A stretch of 64,000 nucleotides of DNA, from assembly GCA_019695175.1 (NCBI GenBank), contig JAIBAM010000011.1, positions 1-64,000 on the forward strand. The letters run 5' to 3'. A program made the translations under genes and the position numbers. A model generated the notes under the pieces. That model saw nothing but the letters and a program-made list of their open reading frames with translations, did not search any database and was not told the DNA's origin. The stretch is from Bdellovibrionales bacterium (lineage in GTDB: Bacteria > Bdellovibrionota > Bdellovibrionia > Bdellovibrionales > UBA1609). Shown here piece by piece: positions 51,727 through 61,220 of the stretch (positions are counted from its first letter, which is position 1; every line of letters starts with the position of its first letter).

Positions 51727-54156
51727 ATGATAAAACCAAGTGAAAATGTGGATCTTCATCAAGATCACAATTCTGTGTCAAAATATTCTAATTTAGCAGA
51801 TAATGTTCATTCAAAAGAACTAAACTTAGTTATGGATCCAGTGTGCAAAATGAGCATTGATCCCAAGACAGCCAAAGGTGGGAAGTCTACTTTAAAAGGA
51901 CATGATTACTATTTTTGCAATACAAAATGTAAATTAAAATTTGATTCCAATCCGTATAATTATCTTAATAAATCTGTTAAAAAAGAAATCGTAAATCGAG
52001 AAAATTCAAATCGTATTTATGTTTGTCCAATGCATCTCGAGATCCGTCAAATGGGTCCTGGAAGTTGTTCTATTTGTGGAATGGCTCTTGAACCCGAGGA
52101 AGTCAATTTAGACGATTCTGAAAATACAGAGTTGGTGGACTTTAAGCGTCGATTCAATGTGGCTCTTATACTTTCTACCCCTATTTTATTTTTATCCATG
52201 TCTGATTTCATTCCAGGACAACCTATACAGAAGGCCTTTCCCTATTGGTTATATTCAGGAATTCAACTCTTGTTTTGTACTCCTGTAGTGCTTTGGGGAG
52301 GGGGTCCTTTTTTTGAAAGAGCTTGGGCTTCACTCAAAACGAGAAATCTAAATATGTTTACTTTGATTGCATTGGGGACTGGTGTGGCCTATGTATTTAG
52401 TCTAGTGGGAACCTTTTTTCCACAGGTTTTTCCAAACAGTATGCACTCTCACGGTGGTGTTGTTCCACTTTACTTTGAGGCTGCTGCGGTTATTATCACC
52501 CTGGCTTTACTTGGACAGGTTTTAGAATTAAGGGCTCGCAGTCAAACTGGAAATGCGATCAGAGCGCTTCTAGGTTTAGCACCAAAAAATGCTAAAAGAA
52601 TTAGAATAGATGGGGAAGAAGAAGATATCTTGGTTGACCAAATTCAAACCAATGATTTACTTCGGGTCCGACCGGGTGAAAAAGTTCCTGTGGATGGTCA
52701 GATCATTGAAGGTCGAAGTGCCGTTGATGAATCCATGATTACAGGGGAATCTATTCCTGTGGAAAAGGAAATTGGCAGCATGGTCATCGGTGGAACTGTA
52801 AACTCTACAGGATCCTTTGTTGTGAAGGCAACGAGAATTGGTTCTGATACAATGCTAGCTCAAATTGTAAAAATGGTGTCTCAAGCGCAACGAAGCCGTG
52901 CGCCTATTCAAAATTTGGCGGATAAGGTTTCTTCTTATTTTGTTCCTATAGTAGTTTTTTTATCTGTTGCAACAGCTTTTGTTTGGTATTTTTGGGGGCC
53001 AGATCCAAAGCTTAATCATGCCATTGTTAATGCTGTTGCTGTTCTCATTATTGCTTGCCCTTGTGCTTTGGGGTTGGCGACGCCTATGTCGATTACTGTT
53101 GGAACAGGTCAAGGGGCCACTTATGGTGTTCTCATTAAAAAAGCTGAAGCTTTGCAACGTTTGGAAAAAATAACTACATTGGTTGTGGATAAAACTGGAA
53201 CTTTGACTCTCGGTAAACCTCGACTCACAAAGATTATAGTGCTTTCAGAGTTTGATGAAAATGAGGTTCTGGAACTTACAGCGTCGCTGGAAAAATTAAG
53301 CCAACATCCCCTTGCTGATGCGATTGTATCTGGAGCTTATGAACGTGGCATTTTACTTCGATCTGTTTTAAACTTTGAATCCTTCCCAGGATTGGGAGTT
53401 AAGGGAGTCATAGGTGGACAAACAATTCTCGTGGGTAACAAACGTTTTTTAGAAGATTTTGGTGTGGATTCGTCTGAAGTAACAAATATTGCAAAGGATT
53501 TTCAATATAATGGTTCGAGTGCAGTATTTATCGCTATTAATGGAAAACCCGCAGGAGTAATTGCAGTGAAGGATCCGATAAAGGGGACTTCCAAATCGGC
53601 TCTTGAATATTTTCAAAATCGCAATATTGAAGTGATTATGCTGACTGGTGACAATCAACTTACAGCTTCAGGAGTGGCGCAAGAACTGGGAATAAATCGA
53701 TTTGAAGCAGAAGTTTTACCGGATCAAAAAAGCGCAGTGATTCAAAAGCTTCAGGCTCAAGGAAAATGTGTAGCTATGGCGGGGGATGGGATTAATGATG
53801 CGCCCTCCTTGGCTTGCGCTGATGTTGGTATTGCAATGGGAACGGGGACAGATGTCGCCATTGAAAGTGCTGATGTGACTCTTCTGAAAGGAGATCTCTC
53901 GGGTCTTGTACAAGCGCATCGTCTGAGTCAGCAGACAATGAAAAATATTCGACAAAATCTGTTGTTTGCATTTGCGTATAATATTTTAGGAGTTCCAATT
54001 GCGGCAGGACTTTTGTACCCTTTTTTTGGAATACTACTAAACCCAATGATTGCAAGTCTTGCGATGAGTTTGAGTTCGGTGTCAGTTATCAGTAACTCTC
54101 TTCGATTATTTAGGGGAACTAAAAGAAATCAAGAACTCTCCACATTGTCTGTGTAA
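51727..54156 (+). CDS. copA: Copper-exporting P1B-type ATPase with YHS and heavy-metal domains
   Basis: About 809 residues from ATG 51727, with AAAGGG six bases upstream (an in-frame TTG at 51712 is less likely). Instead of the usual MXCXXC domain it has an N-terminal YHS domain (about 32-80: [20 protein letters not shown]). A heavy-metal-binding domain follows (about 98-127: [24 protein letters not shown]). The core has eight membrane segments, a TGES box, the CPC copper channel motif at about 445, DKTGTLT with Asp488, an HP motif (LSQHPLA) and GDGINDAP. It pumps Cu(I) to the periplasm, where the oxidase would detoxify it. A hairpin at 54199-54226 follows. Confidence 0.92.
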   Translation: MIKPSENVDLHQDHNSVSKYSNLADNVHSKELNLVMDPVCKMSIDPKTAKGGKSTLKGHDYYFCNTKCKLKFDSNPYNYLNKSVKKEIVNRENSNRIYVCPMHLEIRQMGPGSCSICGMALEPEEVNLDDSENTELVDFKRRFNVALILSTPILFLSMSDFIPGQPIQKAFPYWLYSGIQLLFCTPVVLWGGGPFFERAWASLKTRNLNMFTLIALGTGVAYVFSLVGTFFPQVFPNSMHSHGGVVPLYFEAAAVIITLALLGQVLELRARSQTGNAIRALLGLAPKNAKRIRIDGEEEDILVDQIQTNDLLRVRPGEKVPVDGQIIEGRSAVDESMITGESIPVEKEIGSMVIGGTVNSTGSFVVKATRIGSDTMLAQIVKMVSQAQRSRAPIQNLADKVSSYFVPIVVFLSVATAFVWYFWGPDPKLNHAIVNAVAVLIIACPCALGLATPMSITVGTGQGATYGVLIKKAEALQRLEKITTLVVDKTGTLTLGKPRLTKIIVLSEFDENEVLELTASLEKLSQHPLADAIVSGAYERGILLRSVLNFESFPGLGVKGVIGGQTILVGNKRFLEDFGVDSSEVTNIAKDFQYNGSSAVFIAINGKPAGVIAVKDPIKGTSKSALEYFQNRNIEVIMLTGDNQLTASGVAQELGINRFEAEVLPDQKSAVIQKLQAQGKCVAMAGDGINDAPSLACADVGIAMGTGTDVAIESADVTLLKGDLSGLVQAHRLSQQTMKNIRQNLLFAFAYNILGVPIAAGLLYPFFGILLNPMIASLAMSLSSVSVISNSLRLFRGTKRNQELSTLSV

Positions 54157-54198
54157 AGGTTAATTTCCTAGTCTATATTGCGGTAAAGCTGATTCGAC

Positions 54199-54226
54199 GA
54201 GTCTCTTTAAGACTCATAAGTTTTTT
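54199..54226 (+). terminator. Terminator after the copper ATPase
   Basis: Six-base stem GAGTCT/AGACTC with a five-base loop, then ATAAG and six T, 40 bases after the ATPase stop. Confidence 0.6.
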
Positions 54227-54240
54227 CTCGTGTCATACCG

Positions 54241-54262
54241 GTCCAATCTGCTGGGATTGGAC
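54241..54262. repeat. Dispersed 22-base hairpin repeat, copy 2
   Basis: GTCCAATC-TGCTGG-GATTGGAC, preceded by GTCATACC as at copy 3. It lies between the copper ATPase terminator and the converging photolyase. Confidence 0.9.
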
Positions 54263-54431
54263 ATCTTAGTAAACATTATTGTGTTTTAGGAATGAAATGT
54301 GTCCATGACATTTGGAGAAATGATAAACTTAACTTTTCCACCTTAACCCATTCGTGCCATTCGATTCCAATCATTCATTTTCGGAATCATTTTGTTTTTT
54401 TTCAAGCCTCAGTGAAGCCACTTTTTTAATC

Positions 54432-55922
54432 TCACTTTACTTTGTAAAGACTTAGAGCTTTATGCTTTTGCACCCCATGATTAATGATGGGTTTTGGATA
54501 TTTCCACGGTCCTCTGTCTGCGTTGGGATCATGAAGCGTTTCACGGGATGCCGCCTTGAGTTCTGGGATAAAGGTTTTGATATATTCTCCTTCGGGATCA
54601 AACTTTGCTCCCTGAAGCCAAGGATTAAAGACACGGAAATAGGGCTGTGGATCACAGCCTGTCGAGGCTGCCCACTGCCATCCTCCATTGTTTGAAGCGA
54701 GGTCTCCATCCAAAAGCTCTTTCATAAAATGATTTTCCCCCCATCGCCAGTCAATCAAAAGATCTTTAGTCAGAAACGAGGCCACAATCATCCTTACGCG
54801 GTTGTGCATCCAGCCTGTTTGTTTGAGCTGCCTCATTCCAGCATCAACAATTGGAAAACCAGTAAGGCCTTCTTGCCATTTTTTGAAAAGGTTCTCGTCA
54901 TTTTCCCACTTTAGGTCTTTATATTTGGGATTAAAACTTTCTTTTTCTACCTCGGGACGATGAAATAAGATCGAATAGTAAAACTCACGCCACACAATCT
55001 CTTTTAAAAATCGATTGCGACCCGATTCTGCCTTCCAATTTTTTCCGTCAAGTTTAAGATTCTGAACAATTTGTGTCGGTGTTAGAGTGCCATTTTTTAA
55101 ATACAGGGACAGTTGAGAAGTGCCATTAATTCCTGGAAAATTTCTTTGTTCGTTGTATGAATCAAGATTTTTTTTAAATTTCTGAAGTTTTGCGTAGGCT
55201 GCAAAAAAACCAGCTTCAGGAATTTCAACCGTCACTTTTTTTGAGTTTATTTCTATAAATTTTGCTGCAGCATCAAGGAATGGAAAATTGTTGTCTTTTC
55301 TTAAATCACCCCATCGCATTTTAAATAAATCTGTTTTTCGATTTTTTCTACTGAAGTATTCGTTGGCATTTGAGTGAGCATTGACTCTGGCTTGACCATC
55401 AGAGCTTTCAAGAAGTGAAAACCACTTTCTCGAAAAAGGAGAATAGATTTGATAAAAGTCGTTTGGCTTATTACTTTTTAAAACTTCATGGGGCTCGAAT
55501 ATTAGATGATCTCTACAGTCTAAATAGGAGACACCCTCTTTTTTAAGTAAAGTTTTAATACGTTCATCCCTTTGGCGAGCGAAGGGCTCATAATCCCGGC
55601 TTGATGTGACAATTTCAGGCAGACTTATTTTATGCCACCGACAATAGAGAAAAAGTTTTGCGAAAAAATCATATGGAAGACAATCCACGACGAGTAAATC
55701 TCCCCCTTGTTCTTTCAAATCAGTTCGGAGACTTTCCAAAGTTTTAAGAAAAAATGCGAATCTGTTATGGGAAAAGTCTTCTCGACTTAAAAAATGAGAG
55801 TCAAAACAAAAAATGCCCAGGGTTTTTCCTTGTGTGACTTTCAAATTTTGCTTTAAAGCCTCGTTTCCTGGAATACGAAGGTCGCGCCTGAACCAATGCA
55901 GACCCCATTTTTCATTTTGCAT
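54432..55922 (-). CDS. phrB: Deoxyribodipyrimidine photolyase/cryptochrome
   Basis: A 496-residue protein: N-terminal Rossmann-like photolyase domain (WGLHWFRRDLRIPGNEAL) and the C-terminal FAD-binding domain with FLKEIVWREFYYSIL, TGFPIVDAGMRQLKQTGWMHNR, DWRWGENHFMKELLDGDLASNNGGWQWAASTGCDPQPYFRVFNP. These are the hallmark flavin- and DNA-contacting blocks of class I CPD photolyases. The C-terminus is the usual KYPKPIINH region. It repairs UV-induced pyrimidine dimers using light. Its start overlaps the small membrane-protein frame upstream by 11 bases. Confidence 0.95.
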   Translation of the reverse strand: MQNEKWGLHWFRRDLRIPGNEALKQNLKVTQGKTLGIFCFDSHFLSREDFSHNRFAFFLKTLESLRTDLKEQGGDLLVVDCLPYDFFAKLFLYCRWHKISLPEIVTSSRDYEPFARQRDERIKTLLKKEGVSYLDCRDHLIFEPHEVLKSNKPNDFYQIYSPFSRKWFSLLESSDGQARVNAHSNANEYFSRKNRKTDLFKMRWGDLRKDNNFPFLDAAAKFIEINSKKVTVEIPEAGFFAAYAKLQKFKKNLDSYNEQRNFPGINGTSQLSLYLKNGTLTPTQIVQNLKLDGKNWKAESGRNRFLKEIVWREFYYSILFHRPEVEKESFNPKYKDLKWENDENLFKKWQEGLTGFPIVDAGMRQLKQTGWMHNRVRMIVASFLTKDLLIDWRWGENHFMKELLDGDLASNNGGWQWAASTGCDPQPYFRVFNPWLQGAKFDPEGEYIKTFIPELKAASRETLHDPNADRGPWKYPKPIINHGVQKHKALSLYKVK

Positions 55923-56127
55923 AAGGCACCCAAGTGAAAAATTGATTTTTGCGTTTTTGATAAAACATAAATAGGTCTTCTTTTGATTCTAAGGGAGGAT
56001 CTTCCTTTGGAGAATCTCCAATAATAAAATTCAAAAGAATAAAAACCAATAAAAGTTCCCAATGCTTTGTAAAATCAACCAATACAGCTAGTAGCCAGGA
56101 AGTCGTCATTAGTATGAAAAACGTCAT
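55912..56127 (-). CDS. Small membrane protein of unknown function
   Basis: A 71-residue protein with one or two hydrophobic segments (FFILMTTSWLLAVLVDFT and WELLLVFILLNFIIG), followed by a charged tail that overlaps the photolyase start by 11 bases. The overlap suggests coupling, but no Shine-Dalgarno was found. It may be a truncated member of a DUF2878-like group sometimes found with photolyases; that is a guess. Confidence 0.45.
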   Translation of the reverse strand: MTFFILMTTSWLLAVLVDFTKHWELLLVFILLNFIIGDSPKEDPPLESKEDLFMFYQKRKNQFFTWVPYAK

Positions 56128-56131
56128 ACCT

Positions 56132-56153
56132 GTCCAATCTGCTGGGATTGGAC
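56132..56153. repeat. Dispersed 22-base hairpin repeat, copy 3
   Basis: Identical to copies at 39725 and 54241, and again preceded by GTCATACC. Copies 2 and 3 bracket the photolyase and small membrane-protein genes. Confidence 0.9.
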
Positions 56154-56191
56154 AAACTGAATAACATTTAAAAGAAATACTGAGATAAAAC

Positions 56192-57547
56192 TCAATTGAG
56201 CCTACCTTCTGAATACAAAGTTTTAATTTTTTCTTGCCTATATTGGAAAATTTTTTTTAGGTCTTTTGTCACCAGCGGTAATATCAGAAGCCCGAAAATC
56301 CAACCAGGCATTTGAAATGTCACTTCATCTGAAATCAGTGTGCCACCAGGAACAGTTTCAAATGAGTGAAGATGGTGCCACTTCCTATAGGGTCCCTTAA
56401 GTTGCTCGTCAACAAAAGATGTTTCAGGATTCCACTCGCTGATAACGGTTCTCCAATGCACGGGAATTCTATGAATTTTAAGTTTGTAATCGATGAGGCT
56501 ACCTTTGGCGATAACTTCTGTGGATTTTTTTGTTAAATGAAAATTGAGCCACGGAGGGGTTAAAAGTTCAAGATTCTCTGCGTCTCTAAAAAAAGGAAAA
56601 ATTTCCTGCTGAGACTTGGGAACAAATTGGCGAGTGCAATAATGATGATCGAGCAGAGAGTCATTTTTCCAAAGTGATGATATGGCATCTTGAATTTTGG
56701 TAAACTGAAACTTAAAACCAGAGGTAATCACTTTTTCAGGCAGAACTTTTTGATTTGCTAAAACAGCTTCCGACATTTCTCCCAAAATGAGTTTCAAAGC
56801 TAAGCTTGGGGCATGGACGGTGATTGGTATTGACATCGCTTTTGCTAAAGATTTTGTAAACTCAGAATTTGTAACAGGATTTGGAGCTGTTAAATTATAA
56901 GGGCCGCTCATTTGGGGGCTTTTAATAGAGTGCAGGATAAAACTAACCATGTCGTCAATGTGAATCCAACTCATCCATTGTTTGCCGCTTCCCAATATGA
57001 CAGGTCCTGATTTAGCAAGGACACCGCCTCCTCTTGATAATACCAATCCCGTTCGCAAGATAACTGTGCGAATACCATTTGACTGAGCCGATTGGGCTTC
57101 ACTTTCCCAGGCTTTACATAAGGCCGCCAAAAATCCGCTTCCGAGTTTTGATTTTTCTGTTTTTGGTTCATTATCAGACCCATAAATTCCTATAGCTGAG
57201 CCACTAATAAAAGTTTTTGGACGAGAAGATTCAGGCAAGCGAAGTATCGCTGAAATCAAATTCTTTGTGCCAATAACTCGAGAGTCCCAAAGCCTTTTTT
57301 TTCTAGACTTAGTCCAGTATTTATCAGCTATTCCTTCGCCAGCGAGATGAATAACGACCTCGACATCCGAAAAGCATGAAGATTCAGGGATCTCTTTGTC
57401 TGACCAGACAAAAATATTTTTCTCAGGCAATTCGGGAAGTGCGGATTTTGATCTGGTTAGAGCTTTAACTTCGAATCCTGAGGTCAAGAGACGATAAATC
57501 AGTTTTCTGCCGATCAAACCAGTGGCTCCGGACACCAACACTTTCAT
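56192..57547 (-). CDS. TIGR01777-family epimerase fused to SRPBCC domain
   Basis: A 451-residue protein. Residues 1-295 are an extended SDR of the YfcH/SulA-homologue group (TIGR01777): NAD(P)-binding GATGLIGRKL, VVIHLAGEGIAD, the FISGSAIGIYG segment and the C-terminal GEMSEAVLANQKVLPEKVITSGFKF block. Residues about 300-450 form an SRPBCC-like domain (CTRQFVPKSQQEIFPFF... DEVTFQMPGWI), a combination known in this family. The substrate is unknown. It is divergent from the GbsR-like regulator and shares a 175-base promoter region, and lies beside the photolyase genes. Confidence 0.9.
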   Translation of the reverse strand: MKVLVSGATGLIGRKLIYRLLTSGFEVKALTRSKSALPELPEKNIFVWSDKEIPESSCFSDVEVVIHLAGEGIADKYWTKSRKKRLWDSRVIGTKNLISAILRLPESSRPKTFISGSAIGIYGSDNEPKTEKSKLGSGFLAALCKAWESEAQSAQSNGIRTVILRTGLVLSRGGGVLAKSGPVILGSGKQWMSWIHIDDMVSFILHSIKSPQMSGPYNLTAPNPVTNSEFTKSLAKAMSIPITVHAPSLALKLILGEMSEAVLANQKVLPEKVITSGFKFQFTKIQDAISSLWKNDSLLDHHYCTRQFVPKSQQEIFPFFRDAENLELLTPPWLNFHLTKKSTEVIAKGSLIDYKLKIHRIPVHWRTVISEWNPETSFVDEQLKGPYRKWHHLHSFETVPGGTLISDEVTFQMPGWIFGLLILPLVTKDLKKIFQYRQEKIKTLYSEGRLN

Positions 57548-57700
57548 TGTAAAAGTCTCCTATCCCTAAAGTGGTTACAAATTATAAATCACTCATCGGG
57601 AAGTTGATAATTTCAACAAATCCTTGCTTAAGCTAGTATTTAATTTCACGTCAGGAAAAACGACGAAGATTTTTCGTGGATGATTTCAAAAGTAGTTCCT

Positions 57701-57738
57701 TTTTCATATTGTTCATAGTAGTATGAACAATATGAAAA
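57701..57738. promoter_or_regulatory. 17-bp-arm palindrome over the regulator start
   Basis: TTTTCATATTGTTCATA (57701-57717) and its exact complement (57722-57738), separated by GTAG, cover the ATG at 57723. A site of this size between divergent genes is likely the operator of the MarR/GbsR-type protein, giving autorepression and control of the epimerase-photolyase side. Confidence 0.75.
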
Positions 57739-58229
57739 GTAAAGAAAAAAAAATTGCACTTCGTCAGTTGTCTCTGTCGATAGGTGATTTTATTCGTTAT
57801 TGGGGATTCCGGCGTATCCATGGAGCCATTTGGACCCAAATATATCTATCCATAACGCCCTTGAGTTGCACAGACTTAACAAGACGTCTTGGTATGTCCA
57901 AAGCGCTTATCAGTCCCGCCTTAGTTGAACTTTGCAACTATAAACTGATCAAAGAGGTGCCCTCACCGAATGAAAAAACTAAGCTTTATGTTGCTACGAA
58001 GAATATCAACGAGGTCATCCACAATATACTGAAATCTCGAGAGTCCGTGATATTAAAGCAAATCACTGATGACTTATCATCATTCAGTGCTGTATCAAAC
58101 AGGGACAAAGACATCAACCAAGAACAGGTATGCTCTCTGAGTGAGATGGTTGCCTCTGCGAATCTGATGTTGAAAATTCTGTTAAGTCAGAAGGACCTAA
58201 TGAAACTTCCAGGGGAGATTGATTTATGA
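57723..58229 (+). CDS. GbsR/MarR-family transcriptional regulator
   Basis: A 168-residue winged-helix protein. The GbsR-type start (SLSIGDFIRYWGFRRIHGAIWTQIYLS) is followed by SCTDLTRRLGMSKALISPALVELCNYKLIKEVPSPNEKTKLYVATKN, which holds the recognition helix and wing. The C-terminal helices should form the dimer. It probably represses itself and the divergent gene through the palindrome at 57701. ATG 57732 is a possible later start, as the first codons lie inside that palindrome. Its stop overlaps the next micro-ORF as ATGA. Confidence 0.85.
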   Translation: MNNMKSKEKKIALRQLSLSIGDFIRYWGFRRIHGAIWTQIYLSITPLSCTDLTRRLGMSKALISPALVELCNYKLIKEVPSPNEKTKLYVATKNINEVIHNILKSRESVILKQITDDLSSFSAVSNRDKDINQEQVCSLSEMVASANLMLKILLSQKDLMKLPGEIDL

Positions 58230-58399
58230 ATTTCTTTTGGTATTTGAGAAATCAACTTTTTATCATTGTTAGCCCTGTTGGCCCTGTTAGCCCTGTTAGC
58301 CCTATTGGCCCTGTTAGCCTTATTGGCTTTTGCCAAATTTCGATTCTTTTATTTTCAAAAAAGGACGCCATTTTTTATGCGGACGAGAGGAAAGGGTGA
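58226..58399 (+). CDS. Micro-ORF with Val-Ser/Gly-Pro repeats
   Basis: A 57-codon frame whose ATG overlaps the regulator's TGA (ATGA) and has GGGGAG seven bases upstream. It encodes a short leader (MNFFWYLRNQLFIIV), then PV(S/G) repeats from six imperfect 9-base units at 58271-58324, then a Leu/Ile-rich segment and a charged tail. The 9-base repeat keeps the frame. It could be a coupled small membrane peptide. Confidence is limited because of the low complexity. Confidence 0.45.
   Translation: MNFFWYLRNQLFIIVSPVGPVSPVSPIGPVSLIGFCQISILLFSKKDAIFYADERKG
58271..58324. repeat. 9-bp tandem repeat (AGCCCTGTT-like, 6 units)
   Basis: Six imperfect copies inside the micro-ORF. The differences (A/G, G/A) keep a Pro-Val or Pro-Ile pattern. 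Confidence 0.9.
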
Positions 58400-58506
58400 A
58401 TTTGCAAAACTATCTTGTTTGGATTAAATGGGCGATAAGAGCGTTAAGGTCTCAGACTTTTTGAGCTGATAGGTATGATGAACTTAAGTAGCATAGGCGG
58501 TATGCC

Positions 58507-59811
58507 ATGAAATCTTCAGCATTTGCTAGAAGCATTGAACTTGCCAAATTAGCGGCGAAGGTTGGCATTAAGGAATTTAGATCAGGCGATTTCAAATCAA
58601 GACTGGAGCAAGCAACTTTGATTGTCAATAGCCTTTCGAATTTGAAAGGTGCTGCTATGAAAGCAGGACAACTTCTGAGTCTTGACTTGGAAACTTATTT
58701 TCCTCCTGAAGCCATAAAAATCCTAAGCCAATTACAGAGCTCTGCTAAAGCCCTTCCATATTCACAGATCGAGGAGATCCTTCGACGAGAACTTGGTGAT
58801 TCCATGTTTCTAAAAGTGACTGGTATTGAGATAACTCCAATTGGTGTTGCCAGCATTGGACAGGTTCATCGAGCCCACTACGAGGACAACGATATCGTTT
58901 TGAAGGTTCAATACCCTGGCGTTGCTGATTCAATAGAATCTGACCTAAAAATTCTTAAGATCCTTGCTTCTTCATTTTGTACTTTGACCGGACGTCGAAT
59001 GGACCTAGAACCCTTATTTCATGAATTTAAAAATATTCTTGAGCAAGAGGTAAACTACACGAAAGAAGCACAGTATCAGTTTCAATATGGATCTCATGCT
59101 GCAAAATTGAAATCAAAGAATGGCATTTTCGTCAAAACACCAACTGTCATCGAAGAGCTCTCTACAGAAAAAGTCATTGCGATGAGTTTTGAACAAGGGA
59201 TGGGCCTGAGGCAATGGATCAATGGCAATCCTTCAAAAGCTCGTCGTGAACAACTAGCCATTACAATACTGGATATTTATTTTCATGAGTTCTTTCAGTG
59301 GGGTCTTGTTCAAACGGATCCCAATTTTGCCAATTTTTTGGTAAATGAAACTTATGGAAATGTCGAACTTATATTACTCGATTTTGGAGCCACGAGGACT
59401 TATTCTCGCCAATTTATTTTGAACTACATTAGGCTGTTGCATCTTGCAGCTGAGGGAAAATCAGATTTGTTGAAATCTCATGCCATCAAATTTGGGTTAA
59501 TCGATAGCAGAGAGTCTGATTCAGCATTTAATGCTTTTGAAGAAACGCTGAAAACAGCGTTACGTCCGTTTTTTCCTCATACAACGGGAAACTCCGTCTT
59601 CGACTTTTCTGATCAACAACATGCAGTCAATTCGCAAAAGTCCACGAAAGCATTAGCACAAGAACTCGTTTATTCTCCGCCGCCTTATAATCTGGTTTTT
59701 CTGCACAGGAAACTGGCAGGAGTCTATTCCATATTAAAAAGTTTTGGTGTTAGTCTTGATGTATCTGGATATTGGCAGCAAATGAAAGAGTTATCAAAGC
59801 AAAATTCTTGA
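58507..59811 (+). CDS. UbiB/ABC1 (AarF) family kinase-like protein
   Basis: A 434-residue protein of the ABC1/UbiB atypical kinase group: the KxGQ motif (NLKGAAMKAGQLLSLD), IGVASIGQVHRAHYEDNDIVLKVQYPGV with the catalytic Lys, WGLVQTDPNFANFLV (catalytic Asp and metal-binding Asn, where the usual HxDPHPGN is QTDPNFAN) and LLDFGATR (DFG-like). Such proteins bind ATP and support ubiquinone or lipid metabolism. No C-terminal membrane segment is evident. It follows the regulator and micro-ORF on the same strand. Confidence 0.9.
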   Translation: MKSSAFARSIELAKLAAKVGIKEFRSGDFKSRLEQATLIVNSLSNLKGAAMKAGQLLSLDLETYFPPEAIKILSQLQSSAKALPYSQIEEILRRELGDSMFLKVTGIEITPIGVASIGQVHRAHYEDNDIVLKVQYPGVADSIESDLKILKILASSFCTLTGRRMDLEPLFHEFKNILEQEVNYTKEAQYQFQYGSHAAKLKSKNGIFVKTPTVIEELSTEKVIAMSFEQGMGLRQWINGNPSKARREQLAITILDIYFHEFFQWGLVQTDPNFANFLVNETYGNVELILLDFGATRTYSRQFILNYIRLLHLAAEGKSDLLKSHAIKFGLIDSRESDSAFNAFEETLKTALRPFFPHTTGNSVFDFSDQQHAVNSQKSTKALAQELVYSPPPYNLVFLHRKLAGVYSILKSFGVSLDVSGYWQQMKELSKQNS

Positions 59812-59927
59812 AGGGTGCTAAACCGGAAAGTTTTTTTTGTAACCGCTTAATGGTCTAACTTTCAAATTAATTTTTTGTAAATCATGGTGTACCTATCCTT
59901 TTAACAAAAGGAGCCTTAATGGAGAAA

Positions 59928-60050
59928 TGATCTTCCCCCTTCGGTCTTGGACATAGTTCATCTAAAATTCCCTGACCGTCTCCGAAACGAAACATCCTTC
60001 GGAGTGAAGTTCAGGTTAGATTCTGTGTCCACAAAAACGGGGGAAGATCA
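59928..60050. repeat. MITE-like 123-bp segment with 12-bp inverted ends
   Basis: TGATCTTCCCCC (59928-59939) and its exact complement (60039-60050) flank 99 bases, which contain a further stem CTCCGAA/TTCGGAG. Reminiscent of a small non-autonomous element or a structured RNA. Confidence 0.5.
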
Positions 60051-60450
60051 AAATCAGAAATTAAATAATATTTATATAAAAATTTTTCTGAGTTTCAAAA
60101 TTATAAAGCTACAAAATCTTCTTATGCAAAGTTGCATCAATTAAAACAAAAATTATTTTACAGTTGGTGCAAGAAATTTGAACTACATTTGGTATAGTTA
60201 TTTTTAAATTCTAATGGAGCCAACCTTTTCAAGGAGTCATCTTTTTTTTGGTGTTATAGAATTCAATAAACCCCATTGTTTGTTTATAAGCTTCCTCAAA
60301 TGTGGCAAAGTATTTTACCTGTAGCCTGTATGTTGAATCTCATATTCTGAAAAGAATGAATCTATAATATACCCAAAGGGAGCAGGTTTTCCTGGTCTAG
60401 GAATTAATAAGTCCTTTATCTAGGGTGTCGAAACGTGTTTAACTTTTCAA

Positions 60451-60570
60451 ATGGAAAAGTTTCTGACAACTGTTCAAAGACAAGAGCTTCTTGAAGAGCA
60501 CTGACGAGAAGGTCATAAAAAGTACGCCGATTGGATTAAAACGATTTTATTGCAAAATTTCATAAAACGG
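60451..60570 (+). pseudogene. IS630-type transposase N-terminal remnant
   Basis: Reads MEKFLTTVQRQELLEEH, a TGA, then REGHKKYADWIKTILLQNF. This matches the helix-turn-helix start of an IS630-like transposase in which a CGA seems to have become TGA. The frame decays afterwards. Confidence 0.5.
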
Positions 60571-60752
60571 GATCCTGCGAATTTCACCATTGGGAACCAC
60601 TCAATTTCAAAAAAGGGAGTCACTTAAAATGTTATGTGAAACGATTTACTCCAGCTTTAATAGGTAATAGGGTTAAACTGCTCGAACTTTACTATCCACT
60701 AAATTTGGGGAATTCCACTTGATCATCTGAAGTTATTTGCTATCCTATTTTT

Positions 60753-60983
60753 GTGAAACGAAAGATGATCTCTCTAGTTGTGTCGGTGCCAGTATTGGTT
60801 TTGATTTGGTGGTATGCGAATAATTACAATGTTATTGGAAAAGTCACCGGTCCAGAGACAATTTGTAAGGCAAATAGTGACTGCCGTTGCCAGGACTTCA
60901 CAGGTGCGGAATTCATGAATCGGACAGTTGAATGGACTTGTAATCTAAAAACTAATCGTTGCGATCAATGTATTTACGAGTAA
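60753..60983 (+). CDS. Small membrane-anchored Cys-rich protein
   Basis: A 76-residue protein from GTG with an N-terminal membrane segment (LVVSVPVLVLIWWYA) and an outside domain with six Cys (TICKANSDCRCQD, WTCNLKTNRCDQC). The pattern SDCRC...WTC..NRCxxC recalls the small secreted protein at 44542, suggesting a local family of exported disulfide-rich peptides. No clear ribosome-binding site. Function unknown. Confidence 0.55.
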   Translation: MKRKMISLVVSVPVLVLIWWYANNYNVIGKVTGPETICKANSDCRCQDFTGAEFMNRTVEWTCNLKTNRCDQCIYE

Positions 60984-61220
60984 AGAGAATAATGACACGA
61001 TATTTTGATGGCGAAGTCATTCACTGTTAATGAACTTTTTTCGATCAAAATTTCGCGGAAATATTGTTCGAAAATGAAAACAAGACAATGCAAGAAAGCG
61101 AGCACCCCCTCAAATAGGGACATCTACAAATGGACCTCAGGCGGAGGTAAATTCATACCCTTCTATTCCTGTCTCAAGTATCATGGTCAGGTTAATGGAC
61201 TTTTCATACAGAACTATCAG

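Larger units (their letters stand above)
59812..60752. other. Gene-poor region with mobile DNA fragments
   Basis: No intact gene. It holds a 123-base segment (59928-60050) with perfect 12-base inverted ends and an IS630-type remnant around 60451. Short open frames (59947-60144) lack supporting features. Confidence 0.45.

Noticed and set aside
58271-58324. 9-bp repeat as a CRISPR-like array
   Set aside because: Units are contiguous without spacers, so it is a simple tandem repeat.
59947-60144. 65-codon frame in the MITE-like segment
   Set aside because: Runs through the inverted-repeat end into AT-rich DNA; no ribosome-binding site or motif.
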